DNA from: URNF01 sp045543675
GTDB lineage: Bacteria; Bacillota; Clostridia; Oscillospirales; Acutalibacteraceae
Assembly: GCA_045543675.1 (NCBI GenBank)
Contig: JAZPXM010000214.1
Coordinates: 1-9,366, forward strand
Length of the DNA stretch: 9,366 nt
Direction: 5' to 3'
Below the pieces are notes generated by a model that ran no database searches, was not told the origin of the DNA, and saw only the letters and a program-made list of their open reading frames with translations. Shown here one piece after another: positions 1 through 7,842 of this stretch; the stretch's first letter is position 1; each line of letters starts with the position of its first letter. The position numbers were made by a program, and so were the translations under genes.

Positions 1-21
1 GAACTCCAGCAAACGTATTGG

Positions 22-753
22 CTACGAAGTGAAGAAGGGAGAGGACAGAGAGAAGTCGGTGGTTTCATTCCAGTACCATACAAAACTGAACAGCACGCAC
101 AAGATGATAGCGCCGCTGGCGGCAGGTAACGCGATCTTATAATAGATCTTGAATTTGCCTGCACCATCAAGTTCCGCCGCTTCGTCAAACGAAACGGGAT
201 AACTGGTAAAGAACGAATAGAAAATCAAAATAAAGATAGTGCTTCTGATACCCTGACCAAATGCCGCAGGCACGAAGAACGGCCACACGGTTTCCAACAT
301 TTTATATGTATAGTACATGGTATAACGCGGAATGGTCATAACCATCGTCGGAATCATAAATGCAGCAACGATCAAGACGAGCCATAATTTTTTGAGCGGG
401 AACTCAAAACGGGCAAGACCGAAACCAACAAGGGAAGTAGCAACCAACTGGAACAACGTCGGTATCAGCGCCATAAAGACGGAGGTGCCAAAGCTCTCCA
501 AAAATACAAGCGTTTCATATGCCTGTACAAAGTTGCCAAGATACAGTTTGGTAGGGATCCACGTAACCGAGGGGTCAATCAGGTCGGCAGACGAGAAGAA
601 ACTGTTCACAATCATATACAAGATAGGATACAGATACACGAACGCCAGACCAATCAGTACCAGATAGGTGGTAAACATTTTGATAAAGCCGCTTTTTTCC
701 TTGTTTCCGAGGAAGAACTGCTTGACTTTGTTGACATCGTATTTCTTTTTCAT
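22..753 (-). CDS. CUT1 sugar ABC transporter permease, MalG/UgpE type (second pair), C-terminus truncated or frameshifted
   Basis: 243 aa as read. Helix 1 (~28-51, LVLIGLAFVYLYPILYMIVN) is followed by SFFSSADLIDPSVTWIPTKL, the standard MalG-type region. The core helices and the EAA loop (~190-210, DEAAELDGAGKFKIYYKIAL then P) are present. The frame stops at TAG (24-22), only ~53 residues after the EAA motif, against ~106 in the other MalG-type gene of this window. The final membrane helix is therefore missing. A different frame stays open from there to the left edge and reads FVANTFAGV; one added base just before the stop would join the two frames. Either a real truncation, a frameshift, or a sequence/assembly error. 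Start is ATG 753 (a TTG precedes it), overlapping the upstream TGA (TGATG), with GGAAGG 10 nt upstream. Confidence 0.8.
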   Translation of the reverse strand: MKKKYDVNKVKQFFLGNKEKSGFIKMFTTYLVLIGLAFVYLYPILYMIVNSFFSSADLIDPSVTWIPTKLYLGNFVQAYETLVFLESFGTSVFMALIPTLFQLVATSLVGFGLARFEFPLKKLWLVLIVAAFMIPTMVMTIPRYTMYYTYKMLETVWPFFVPAAFGQGIRSTIFILIFYSFFTSYPVSFDEAAELDGAGKFKIYYKIALPAASGAIILCVLFSFVWYWNETTDFSLSSPFFTS

Positions 754-1634
754 CAAGTTTTCGCCTTCCTTCCAAAGAATTTAAAGATAAGCAGCAACAA
801 CAGCAACAACGCCGCAACCACAAGGAAGTACATCCACGCCATAGCCGAAGAATAGCTATACAGATACTTCGAATGGAAAATGTTGTTGTTGATAAGCGTG
901 TTGACAGCACCCTTGGAATAGTTGGCAATATCCACAACGGTGTACACGCCGCTGATAAGAATCAGCGGAGACAGGTGCGGCAAAGTGATTTTCCAGAACT
1001 TTTCCCACGCGCCTGCCCCGTCAATAGATGCCGCTTCGTAAAGGTCGGTACCGATTTTCTGTACACCGGCAAGGAAAATCAGAATCTGCACGCCACAGAA
1101 CCACAAGATCAACACCAAGTTGTTGAGAACAAATTCTGCCGGCGATGCCAGCACAGGTGGCAGGTTAGCCAAGAATTCGAAAATAAGCGGAGATGCATCG
1201 GAAAAGTCCACCGTATATTTGGTGAGCAACTGGCTGATGGCAGGACCACTCATAATGATAACCGGCATAAAGAATGCACCGCGGAAAAATGCGCGCATCT
1301 TAAATTTACCGTTCAGTAACAACGCAATGATCAGCGAGAACACCAAGATGATCGGTGTCATATAGCAGATCTGCGTTACCTGTGCAGTAAGCGCCGTACG
1401 GAAATTGGTTACCTGATTCAATGCATAGTCATAGAAGAATAAACCTTTGAAAGTATATTCTGTGCCGGTCGGACGGAGTTTGATCTGGTTCAAACTCAAA
1501 ATGATCGAATAGATCAGCGGATATGCAATGAACACAAAAAAACCAATAATCCACGGAGAAATAAATGCATAGCCTTTGAGCGCGTTCCTTTGTTGGATGG
1601 TCAGGCCGGTTTGCATGTTTTTCTTTTTACTCAT
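753..1634 (-). CDS. CUT1 sugar ABC transporter permease, MalF/UgpA type (second pair)
   Basis: 293 aa, full-length for the family. The N-terminal signature QQRNALKGYAFISPWIIGFF (~14-33) is typical of MalF-type subunits that pair with large binding proteins in Firmicutes. Helices lie at ~22-47, ~91-108, ~116-136, ~170-192, ~222-237 and ~263-286. The EAA loop is intact at ~199-220 (YEAASIDGAGAWEKFWKITL, then PH). The last helix contains a run of seven Leu encoded by TTG/CTG codons. ATG at 1634 lies 4 nt after the DUF5696 stop, with AAAGGGG 8 nt upstream overlapping that gene's end. The TGA stop shares one base with the ATG of the next permease. It is clearly different in sequence from the first MalF-type permease, so this is a second transporter half and not a recent tandem copy. 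Confidence 0.93.
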   Translation of the reverse strand: MSKKKNMQTGLTIQQRNALKGYAFISPWIIGFFVFIAYPLIYSIILSLNQIKLRPTGTEYTFKGLFFYDYALNQVTNFRTALTAQVTQICYMTPIILVFSLIIALLLNGKFKMRAFFRGAFFMPVIIMSGPAISQLLTKYTVDFSDASPLIFEFLANLPPVLASPAEFVLNNLVLILWFCGVQILIFLAGVQKIGTDLYEAASIDGAGAWEKFWKITLPHLSPLILISGVYTVVDIANYSKGAVNTLINNNIFHSKYLYSYSSAMAWMYFLVVAALLLLLLLIFKFFGRKAKT

Positions 1635-1638
1635 AGCC

Positions 1639-3939
1639 TTAACCCCTTTCTGCTACAACAAAGTTCAGTCCCGGCACTTTTACACCATCCACAACCATTT
1701 CCTTGTTGTTATAGTTGATATAAATCGATGCGCCGTTATCGTATGTAACGCGTACAAGACCTCTTTCCAGAACTTTATGTTCTGTGATCTTAGCGCCTTC
1801 TACCTGCATCAACGCTTCGTTGACCTTCGGATACACCGTGTTAATGGTGCCTTTCCAGTCTTCAAAATTCAGGGAGAAGTAGTCCACCATCGGCGTTTTA
1901 TTCAGTTTGCCGTTATCCGCCGCCATAACAAGGAAGGACGGATATGCGCCGTATTCGATGGATTTCAAAGTGCAAGCCGTGGTATAGAAACCTTGGTTTG
2001 CGTAAGGTGCATAGTAACTGACATGCCCTTTCAAAAGGATCTGCAAGAACGGTACCGAATCGCTTTCAAACAAATACTGGCTGTTCATCATCGGAATATC
2101 GAAAATGTCATCACAGTATTTCCACATATACTGGTTGGGAGCATTCAGTGCCATCGAAACATCGCTCTCGACAACCTTCTTCGCAGCTTTCTGATACATA
2201 CTACGCGTTTTCTCACGCTGGACGGTTGTATTCTGCTCAAACTGCGCATACAATTCAGAACCAAAACGCGGCATATTCAGGTTAAAGCCTTTTAATGCGG
2301 TCAAAGAACCTTGCAATTTAGACAATGCCACGTCGGGCGCTGTGATATACGTTTCAGGATACATAACCGTCGGATTATCGCGAAGATAATATACCATCTT
2401 CTTGGAAATACCCTGGTTACCGAGATAAGAAACTCTACCCTGATCTTCGTTGAAAGTGGTGATCTTGTTTTGCAGGAAGAATTTGCCACCTGCCGCCGCA
2501 ACACTATCACGAAGCGCTTCCAGATCGGCCATAGAACCAACCGTGGACTGCGTTTTAAAAGACTCAAACTTAGAGCCGTTAACGCCGCCTTTCTGCCAGC
2601 CTTGCAACACCATTGTGACGTTGTCAATGCCCATATCCTTTAAGGCTTTTTGCATATCAAGTGCTTCATCAGTATTGGTGAATGTCTGTACACTGTTGAA
2701 GATGAAGCCTTCTTTAACATCAGAGCCGAGCACCTCTAAGCGCAACGGAATCTGTTTGTCATAGGTCGCCGCCACTTTGTCTAACGTGCCCTTTTCTTCC
2801 AACATACCGCGGTATTTTACAGCCATACCGCTATAGCCGGCTTCTTCACCTGACAACAGGTAAATAGAAATGCGCGGATTAAAATCGTTGATATTCGCCT
2901 GCGGACGAATAATGGAATTGGATTTGGAAACGGGCTGAGAATATAACTGACGATACTCAAAAACGGTTGTAACATAGTTATACGGTACGTTAGTAGCCGC
3001 TAAAGATGCTTGTATGGTCGCATACTCGATGCCGCCTTCAATAACGGTCATTGCCCCATACTGTTCCGCACCGTGCACGATGCCGTATACCGGTATGTTG
3101 GCACGGAATACGTCTACGAGATAGTCGTCCGTGCGTTTGGCAAGCAGGTCGTTAACTTCATTCAAGGTATCAATAGCCGCATCCGGGCCGTAAACCTTGG
3201 CAGAATATCTGCTGGCATACAGCGTGTTACCGTCAAAACGCATCAACGCGCCGGAACCGTCGGGAACAAAGATGTAACCGTCCATTGCTTTCTGTTCGGT
3301 ACAACCAAAGAAAGGCAACAAATACAGTTTCGAAAGTTTAAAATCGGATATATCTTCGTAAACCGAGTCTTCTAAAACATACGCATCAAAGTGGTCATCG
3401 AACAAGGCGATCGCAAAGGAGATCTCCACGCCGATATTTCCCGCATAAGCAGTACAACTCAATACGTCGTTTTCGTCATCGAAGGTATAGTCACAGGAAA
3501 AGTTTTCGTCAGACAAACTGATTTGATAAGCGGTATTGTTCTTATCATAGTATTCCAGCGTGAGAATGGAGTTCGCCATAACTGCCCAGTAATCGTTCAG
3601 ATTTTCGACAGTATCGCCCTTCAGTTCACCCCACACATAACCGCTCTTTTTATCCACGATGCGGATAGAGTCGATTTCCTCGCGGAACCACAGTTCTAAG
3701 TTGTCGTTTTCAATAACTTTTTCAAAACCCTCGGTATCCAGCAAACAGCCTGCGAGTTTCGCCGCGGTATTTACCTGCGTATAACGGTTGGTGCTGGTTT
3801 CTGCGGAAGAGGTATCCGGCAGTACGAAAGTTTTCTTTTCACGCTTTGCACTAACCGCCACACCTGCCAGTAAACCAATTACCAGCACGAGCGACAGGAC
3901 AACTAACAATGCGCGTTTTACATTAGATGTTCTGCACAC
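1639..3939 (-). CDS. DUF5696-type membrane-anchored protein, glycoside-hydrolase-like architecture
   Basis: 766 aa from a GTG start at 3939. A signal anchor or signal peptide lies at ~9-30 (LLVVLSLVLVIGLLAGVAV), then a Ser/Thr-containing linker. Residues ~75-300 are strand-rich (NLELWFREEIDSIRIVDKKS, then FVPDGSGALMRFDG at ~224-237), like the beta-sandwich in front of many glycosidase barrels. Residues ~395-650 alternate helix and strand like a barrel: NVTMVLQGWQKGG (~440-452), GGKFFLQNKITTFNEDQG (~484-501), DDIFDIPMMNSQYLFESDS (~610-628) and PFLQILLKGHVSYY (~630-643). A small beta domain closes the protein (RVTYDNGASIYINYNNKEMV at ~730-749). I recognise the DUF5696 pattern from memory. Hydrolase activity is inference; no catalytic pair is proven. 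Upstream in-frame ATGs at 3972 and 3963 lack a proper ribosome site. Confidence 0.8.
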   Translation of the reverse strand: MCRTSNVKRALLVVLSLVLVIGLLAGVAVSAKREKKTFVLPDTSSAETSTNRYTQVNTAAKLAGCLLDTEGFEKVIENDNLELWFREEIDSIRIVDKKSGYVWGELKGDTVENLNDYWAVMANSILTLEYYDKNNTAYQISLSDENFSCDYTFDDENDVLSCTAYAGNIGVEISFAIALFDDHFDAYVLEDSVYEDISDFKLSKLYLLPFFGCTEQKAMDGYIFVPDGSGALMRFDGNTLYASRYSAKVYGPDAAIDTLNEVNDLLAKRTDDYLVDVFRANIPVYGIVHGAEQYGAMTVIEGGIEYATIQASLAATNVPYNYVTTVFEYRQLYSQPVSKSNSIIRPQANINDFNPRISIYLLSGEEAGYSGMAVKYRGMLEEKGTLDKVAATYDKQIPLRLEVLGSDVKEGFIFNSVQTFTNTDEALDMQKALKDMGIDNVTMVLQGWQKGGVNGSKFESFKTQSTVGSMADLEALRDSVAAAGGKFFLQNKITTFNEDQGRVSYLGNQGISKKMVYYLRDNPTVMYPETYITAPDVALSKLQGSLTALKGFNLNMPRFGSELYAQFEQNTTVQREKTRSMYQKAAKKVVESDVSMALNAPNQYMWKYCDDIFDIPMMNSQYLFESDSVPFLQILLKGHVSYYAPYANQGFYTTACTLKSIEYGAYPSFLVMAADNGKLNKTPMVDYFSLNFEDWKGTINTVYPKVNEALMQVEGAKITEHKVLERGLVRVTYDNGASIYINYNNKEMVVDGVKVPGLNFVVAERG

Positions 3940-5989
3940 GATACGCCACCTCCATAAAGACATCCTGCACAAACGTAAACACCTGCACCCACAGCAAATA
4001 CAACACTGTTACGGCGATGATGGCGATAACCATAAAGAACAGCGTGAGCAATACGTTCTTAATGGTATCACCGAAGGAGTAGTTGTGCGTTTCGGTAAGA
4101 CCGATGAAAATCAGCGCGGCAGACCATACAACTGCAACGGTCCAGCCAAGCGTTACCAAGAAACCTTCATTCTGGGTCAGTACATAGGTAGACGCCACAA
4201 CAAAGGGGGTTATCACCATATACGGCGACAATGCATACGGGAGCATAATAAACAGGTTTTTGAGAGAACCCTCGCCCTCGTTGATAGAGGCAACCATATA
4301 GTTACCAATGACAAACAGGAAACATATCACAATAAATGCGATGCCCATAAACGCCATAGGCGTTTCCTCAATAGCGGCGAACCCGAAGATAAAGCCGCGG
4401 AACAAGGTGTCTGCCAGGTACACCACAAAGAGAACAACATACAACAACAGTGCGGAGGTCTTAGAACCTGCGTGTCCGCGTTTTAAGTAGTAATAACCGT
4501 CGATCGGGTGACGAAGCATATACCGGAAATAGGTAATATCGTGCCATAAACGTTTGCCTTTTGTTTTCGGGATCTCTTTCACTTTCGGCACCGTTACGGG
4601 ACGGTTTCTCTTGATGATCGAAGACACAATGAAGTAGATAACTGCCAAGAAGATCACGATAAGGAAATATACCATATTTTCGCTCATCCACTTATCACGC
4701 AGTTCCCAGAAAGTATCGGAATAATATTCACGGTTTCTTGCGAAACGGAATTCTTCCAACGCTTCCTCAAAACGCTGCTGGTGGAAGAGAGTTTTACCGT
4801 AACCCATATGTGCGATACGGGACATACCGTTAAGTTTCAGCACCGCACTCCAGGTCTGTTCACTATCTTCATAGTTACCGTTTTCCAGGTCATAGATAGC
4901 CTGGTGGGTAGCCACCGCAAAATCGGTGGGATAGAATACCTGCACAAACGCCTTTTCTCTGTCCAGAACATATACAAAACCGTCATCGTCTACCTCAATC
5001 GCGATAGCGTAGGTAAAGATACCGTTTCGTTCACTGGACACTGCACGACCGCCGAACGAGAACACAAGGTCGCCGTTGCTGTCGTACTCGTAAATAAGAC
5101 CGGTGTAGGTCAGTGCATACGCATTACCGTAAAGGCCGGACGCTACGTCAACGAAGTTCCATTCGTCCATCATAAACTTATCACGGGACAGAATGTTGAC
5201 ACCCGCCAAGTTGTGCTGTTTCAAGCAGTTTTCCTGCTTGGAAGCAGCCGCTTTCCAAGAGTAGCCAAATTCGTCGGTCTGGGTGATGGTATACACAAGG
5301 TCACGTTCGTTGATATCCAGGTTGAAGATGGAACGGGGACGACGGGATACGAGTTCCTGTTTCAATTCTTCGCTGAGGATCATATCTTCGAGCGTTTCCA
5401 CAAAGGAGAGATATTTGCGGTTCGCCGCAAAATATCCTTGAAATTCGCCTTTCGCATCAAACTGCATAAGGCCTTCAGCGGAACCTTCGCTACAAACAAA
5501 GATGTTGCCTTCGCTGGTTACCACAATGTTTTTGGGCTTAAACTCGGACAATTCACTGTAAAGATAACTGTCCGGACGACCAATGGTCTTTTTCAAGTTG
5601 GCACTTTTATCAAAAATATACACAAAGCCCGCTTCGTCCGCAACATAGATATCGCCGTTGTCGGTAACATACAAACCGCGGGGGCTGGTAAGGATACCTT
5701 TACCGAATTCCCAGTTTTCCTCGGTTTCCATATTGTAAACGACCACGCGGCCGTTACCGGTATCGGCAACGTACAGCGTTTTACCTACGATAAATAAATC
5801 CTGCGGCGTGACCATGCCAAGGTTACGCATATAAATGTTACCCGGCATATAGGCGTCTTGTGTACGTATCCAGCCGTCGTTAACGGAAATGGTGTAGGTG
5901 TACGTCGTGTTTTCACTTGCCGACACCGTCGTTGCACCGAAAACGAGCAGCAGGCAAACAGCCAATAAAACCGCTATTTTCTTTCGCAC
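3923..5989 (-). CDS. Signal peptide + NHL-type beta-propeller + TPR-like + C-terminal YIP1-like membrane protein
   Basis: 688 aa, modular. Residues 1-24 are a signal peptide (RKK, hydrophobic core, VSA-S cleavage-like site, no lipobox). About 57-355 carry NHL-type repeats, clearest at 61-86 (PQDLFIVGKTLYVADTGNG), 101-127, 151-178, 280-303 and 326-352, predicting a propeller outside the membrane. About 360-425 is helical and TPR-like (FHQQRFEEALEEFRFARNRE). A helix at ~438-458 anchors it, followed by a basic linker (KRNRPVTVPKVKEIPKTKGK). From ~485 to the end lies a roughly five-helix region with RHPIDGYYYLKRG and GEGSLKNLFIMLPYALSPY, matching YIP1-family style. Start is GTG 5989, with AGGAGG 9 nt upstream. 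Its last codons overlap the DUF5696 gene by 17 nt. No enzymatic motif is seen; a scaffold, sensor or glycan-binding role is inference only. Confidence 0.85.
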   Translation of the reverse strand: MRKKIAVLLAVCLLLVFGATTVSASENTTYTYTISVNDGWIRTQDAYMPGNIYMRNLGMVTPQDLFIVGKTLYVADTGNGRVVVYNMETEENWEFGKGILTSPRGLYVTDNGDIYVADEAGFVYIFDKSANLKKTIGRPDSYLYSELSEFKPKNIVVTSEGNIFVCSEGSAEGLMQFDAKGEFQGYFAANRKYLSFVETLEDMILSEELKQELVSRRPRSIFNLDINERDLVYTITQTDEFGYSWKAAASKQENCLKQHNLAGVNILSRDKFMMDEWNFVDVASGLYGNAYALTYTGLIYEYDSNGDLVFSFGGRAVSSERNGIFTYAIAIEVDDDGFVYVLDREKAFVQVFYPTDFAVATHQAIYDLENGNYEDSEQTWSAVLKLNGMSRIAHMGYGKTLFHQQRFEEALEEFRFARNREYYSDTFWELRDKWMSENMVYFLIVIFLAVIYFIVSSIIKRNRPVTVPKVKEIPKTKGKRLWHDITYFRYMLRHPIDGYYYLKRGHAGSKTSALLLYVVLFVVYLADTLFRGFIFGFAAIEETPMAFMGIAFIVICFLFVIGNYMVASINEGEGSLKNLFIMLPYALSPYMVITPFVVASTYVLTQNEGFLVTLGWTVAVVWSAALIFIGLTETHNYSFGDTIKNVLLTLFFMVIAIIAVTVLYLLWVQVFTFVQDVFMEVAYRVQNI
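3949..3953 (-). promoter_or_regulatory. Shine-Dalgarno that sets the DUF5696 gene start
   Basis: GGAGG lies inside the last codons of the propeller-YIP1 gene, 9 nt before the GTG at 3939. It is the only well-spaced ribosome site in this overlap, so it favours GTG 3939 over the in-frame ATG codons at 3963 and 3972. Its position inside the preceding coding region suggests coupled translation. Confidence 0.75.
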
Positions 5990-5998
5990 GTCACAAAA

Positions 5999-6004
5999 CC
6001 TCCT
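5999..6004 (-). promoter_or_regulatory. Shine-Dalgarno for the propeller-YIP1 gene
   Basis: A perfect AGGAGG directly follows the TAA stop of the MalG-type permease and sits 9 nt before the GTG at 5989. It supports the GTG start; translation from this codon also gives an immediate signal peptide (MRKKIAVLLA). Confidence 0.8.
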
Positions 6005-6907
6005 TTACTTAATACCGGAATGCGCCATGGTACTCATAACCTTGGACTGCATAAAGATGAATATGACCAAGTTCGGCACAAACATAATCAAGGTTGCCGC
6101 GGCAGAAACGCCCTGACCGGAAACCGTGCCGCTCGCACTTAAGGTGGAGAGGTAGAAAGCAAAGGTTTTCAAGCTTTCGTTGTTGATAAAGTTTGTAGAT
6201 GCCTCGGTAGCGCCCCACGCTGCCTGGAATGTCATAATGGTCAGCGTTGACAAGGCGGGTTTGACAAGCGGCATAATGATTTTCAACAAGATCTGATAGT
6301 CATTCGCACCGTCAATGATTGCCGCTTCGATAAGCGCGTCCGGCAAGCCGTCGATAAACTGCTTGACAAGGAACACGCCTGTAGGCGTTGCCAAAAGCGG
6401 GATAATGTTCGCCCAGAAGGAGTCTAAAAGACCGATATTCGCGATAACGAAGTAACGCGGAATGGCCACCGCCACCGAACAGAACATAAGTGCAAGGTTA
6501 TTGATCTCCATCAGCGCCGGACGCAGACGGAAACGTTTTTTGGACAGCACATAACCCGCGCTGGTGGAAATTACCAAGGTGCAAAGCACGGTAGCCACGG
6601 AAGAAATGATACTGTTGAACAAATAACGCGTTGCCGGGATGTTACTGGTGGACGAAATCGCAAACAAGGCGCTGAAGTTATCCCAAGTAGGGTTGCGCAC
6701 GTAAAAGCGCGGCGGATAAGCAAACAATTCATCCAGGGGTTTGAACGCGTTCATAAAGATGAACACGATAGGCATACCCATGAAAATACACAGCGGAATA
6801 AGGAACGCGTAGAACTTTAACTGTCCTGCGGTAAAGTGCTGCGGATTGATGCCGTTCCGTTTTAAGCGATAATGCTTTTTCTTTACGGGTTTTTCTTTTT
6901 TCATCAT
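6005..6907 (-). CDS. CUT1 sugar ABC transporter permease, MalG/UgpE type (first pair)
   Basis: Second half of the first permease heterodimer, 300 aa, full-length for the family. A basic cytoplasmic N-terminus (MMKKEKPVKKKHYRLKR) precedes helix 1 (~30-53), whose end runs into NAFKPLDELFAYPPRF, the usual MalG-type signature after helix 1. Further helices lie at ~98-121, ~132-157, ~165-182, ~212-232 and ~268-287. The EAA loop is at ~194-213 (EAAIIDGANDYQILLKIIMP). TTG 6910, ATG 6907 and ATG 6904 are consecutive codons. I chose the first ATG; GGGAGGG lies 4 nt before it and 7 nt before the second ATG, so 6904 is equally possible. The TAA stop directly abuts the Shine-Dalgarno of the next gene. 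Confidence 0.93.
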   Translation of the reverse strand: MMKKEKPVKKKHYRLKRNGINPQHFTAGQLKFYAFLIPLCIFMGMPIVFIFMNAFKPLDELFAYPPRFYVRNPTWDNFSALFAISSTSNIPATRYLFNSIISSVATVLCTLVISTSAGYVLSKKRFRLRPALMEINNLALMFCSVAVAIPRYFVIANIGLLDSFWANIIPLLATPTGVFLVKQFIDGLPDALIEAAIIDGANDYQILLKIIMPLVKPALSTLTIMTFQAAWGATEASTNFINNESLKTFAFYLSTLSASGTVSGQGVSAAATLIMFVPNLVIFIFMQSKVMSTMAHSGIK

Positions 6908-6911
6908 CAAT

Positions 6912-6918
6912 CCCTCCC
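6912..6918 (-). promoter_or_regulatory. Shine-Dalgarno for the first MalG-type permease
   Basis: GGGAGGG directly follows the TAA stop of the MalF-type gene (6921-6919) and is placed for the ATG at 6907 or 6904. The spacing is slightly better for 6904, so the exact start is uncertain by one codon. Confidence 0.65.
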
Positions 6919-7842
6919 TTATTCGTCTTTACTGCCGAGCACCTTGTTACACGCCTGCGTCAGCAGGTAGATGCCCACAAGCAACACGACGGAAACTGCC
7001 GCCGCATAACCCATTTCGTAACGTAAGAAGCCGTAGTCGTCAATGTGTGTAACGATCAACTGACCGGCATAACCGGGGGTGGGGTTCGCACCCGAAAGCG
7101 CAACACCCACACCGGCGCTCTGGAACGTGTTTACGATAGCCATAACAGCGCCGAACAACATCTGCGGTTTGGCGGAAGGAATGGTCACGTAAATGATTTC
7201 CTGAAAACGGTTTTTGATACCGTCAATGTATGCCGCTTCATACAGTTCTTCATTGACGTTCATAATACCCGAAAGCATCGACAAGAAGCCGATACCCATA
7301 CTACTCCACAGGGCTACCACGATCATAATCCAAAGCAGGTGGTCTGCGGAAGACAACCACACAATGGGTTCTTCAATCAGATTGAAGCGCAGTAACACGT
7401 AGTTTAAGTAACCGGATTTATCACCCGCGAAGATAACACGCCACACGGTAGAAAGCAACACGCCACCGGTCATAGACGGCGAATAAATGATAACCGCCAA
7501 AATAGTACGGGGCAGGTGGGTGATCTGGGACAGCGACCACGCGAGCAGAAATGCCATCACGTAACCGCCCAAACCTACCCAAACCGCGTAGGTGAGGGTG
7601 TTCGGCAGAACATACTGCATAAACACTTCGTCGTTGGTGAACAGGTTAATATAGTTCTCAATACCGATGAAGCGGGGCGCCTGAATGGTGTTGTAGTATG
7701 TAAAGGACAACACGATAGCCGCCACAACAGGGATAATGATGAACAGGATAAACAAAATTGCGTACGGAGCAAGAAGGAACGGGGTCGAATGGCGGGTGAG
7801 AATGTTATTGCCGCCAAGGCGCGCTACTTTTGCCTTTTTCAC
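6919..7842 (-). CDS. CUT1 sugar ABC transporter permease, MalF/UgpA type (first pair)
   Basis: One half of the heterodimeric inner-membrane channel of a carbohydrate importer, 307 aa. The first membrane helix (residues ~22-48, TPFLLAPYAILFILFIIIPV) has the LLAPY...P pattern typical of MalF/LplB-type subunits. Further helices lie at ~82-105, ~113-138, ~168-192, ~225-245 and ~275-297. The cytoplasmic EAA loop that docks the ATPase is intact at ~201-225 (YEAAYIDGIKNRFQEIIYVT then IP). Start is GTG at 7842, preceded by AAGGAGG with 10 nt spacing. It overlaps the binding-protein stop by 4 nt (GTGA), so translation is probably coupled. The next gene follows after 11 nt. Full-length for the family. 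Its partner is most likely the MalG-type permease directly downstream. Confidence 0.93.
   Translation of the reverse strand: MKKAKVARLGGNNILTRHSTPFLLAPYAILFILFIIIPVVAAIVLSFTYYNTIQAPRFIGIENYINLFTNDEVFMQYVLPNTLTYAVWVGLGGYVMAFLLAWSLSQITHLPRTILAVIIYSPSMTGGVLLSTVWRVIFAGDKSGYLNYVLLRFNLIEEPIVWLSSADHLLWIMIVVALWSSMGIGFLSMLSGIMNVNEELYEAAYIDGIKNRFQEIIYVTIPSAKPQMLFGAVMAIVNTFQSAGVGVALSGANPTPGYAGQLIVTHIDDYGFLRYEMGYAAAVSVVLLVGIYLLTQACNKVLGSKDE

Noticed and set aside
791..810. CAA/CAG trinucleotide tract that could be read as a microsatellite
   Set aside because: It encodes the Leu run of the last membrane helix of the second MalF-type permease. It is only about 20 nt and imperfect, so no separate repeat function is supported.
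1576..2295. A 239-codon plus-strand open frame opposite the DUF5696 gene and the second MalF-type gene
   Set aside because: It spans the junction of two real minus-strand genes, lacks a convincing ribosome site, and is rich in His/Arg/Cys as expected for a shadow frame.
3788..4486. A 232-codon plus-strand open frame across the DUF5696/propeller-YIP1 junction
   Set aside because: Composition is dominated by His, Gln, Asn and Lys with no domain-like pattern. It is antisense to two supported genes.
4781..5797. A 338-codon plus-strand open frame opposite the propeller-YIP1 gene
   Set aside because: It is antisense to a well-supported gene with signal peptide, repeats and ribosome site. Its translation shows no recognisable domain, and it is best explained as a codon-bias shadow.
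5990..6004. Search for a promoter or terminator in the largest intergenic gap
   Set aside because: The gap is only 15 nt and is taken up by the ribosome site. No hairpin with a T-run or promoter boxes could fit.
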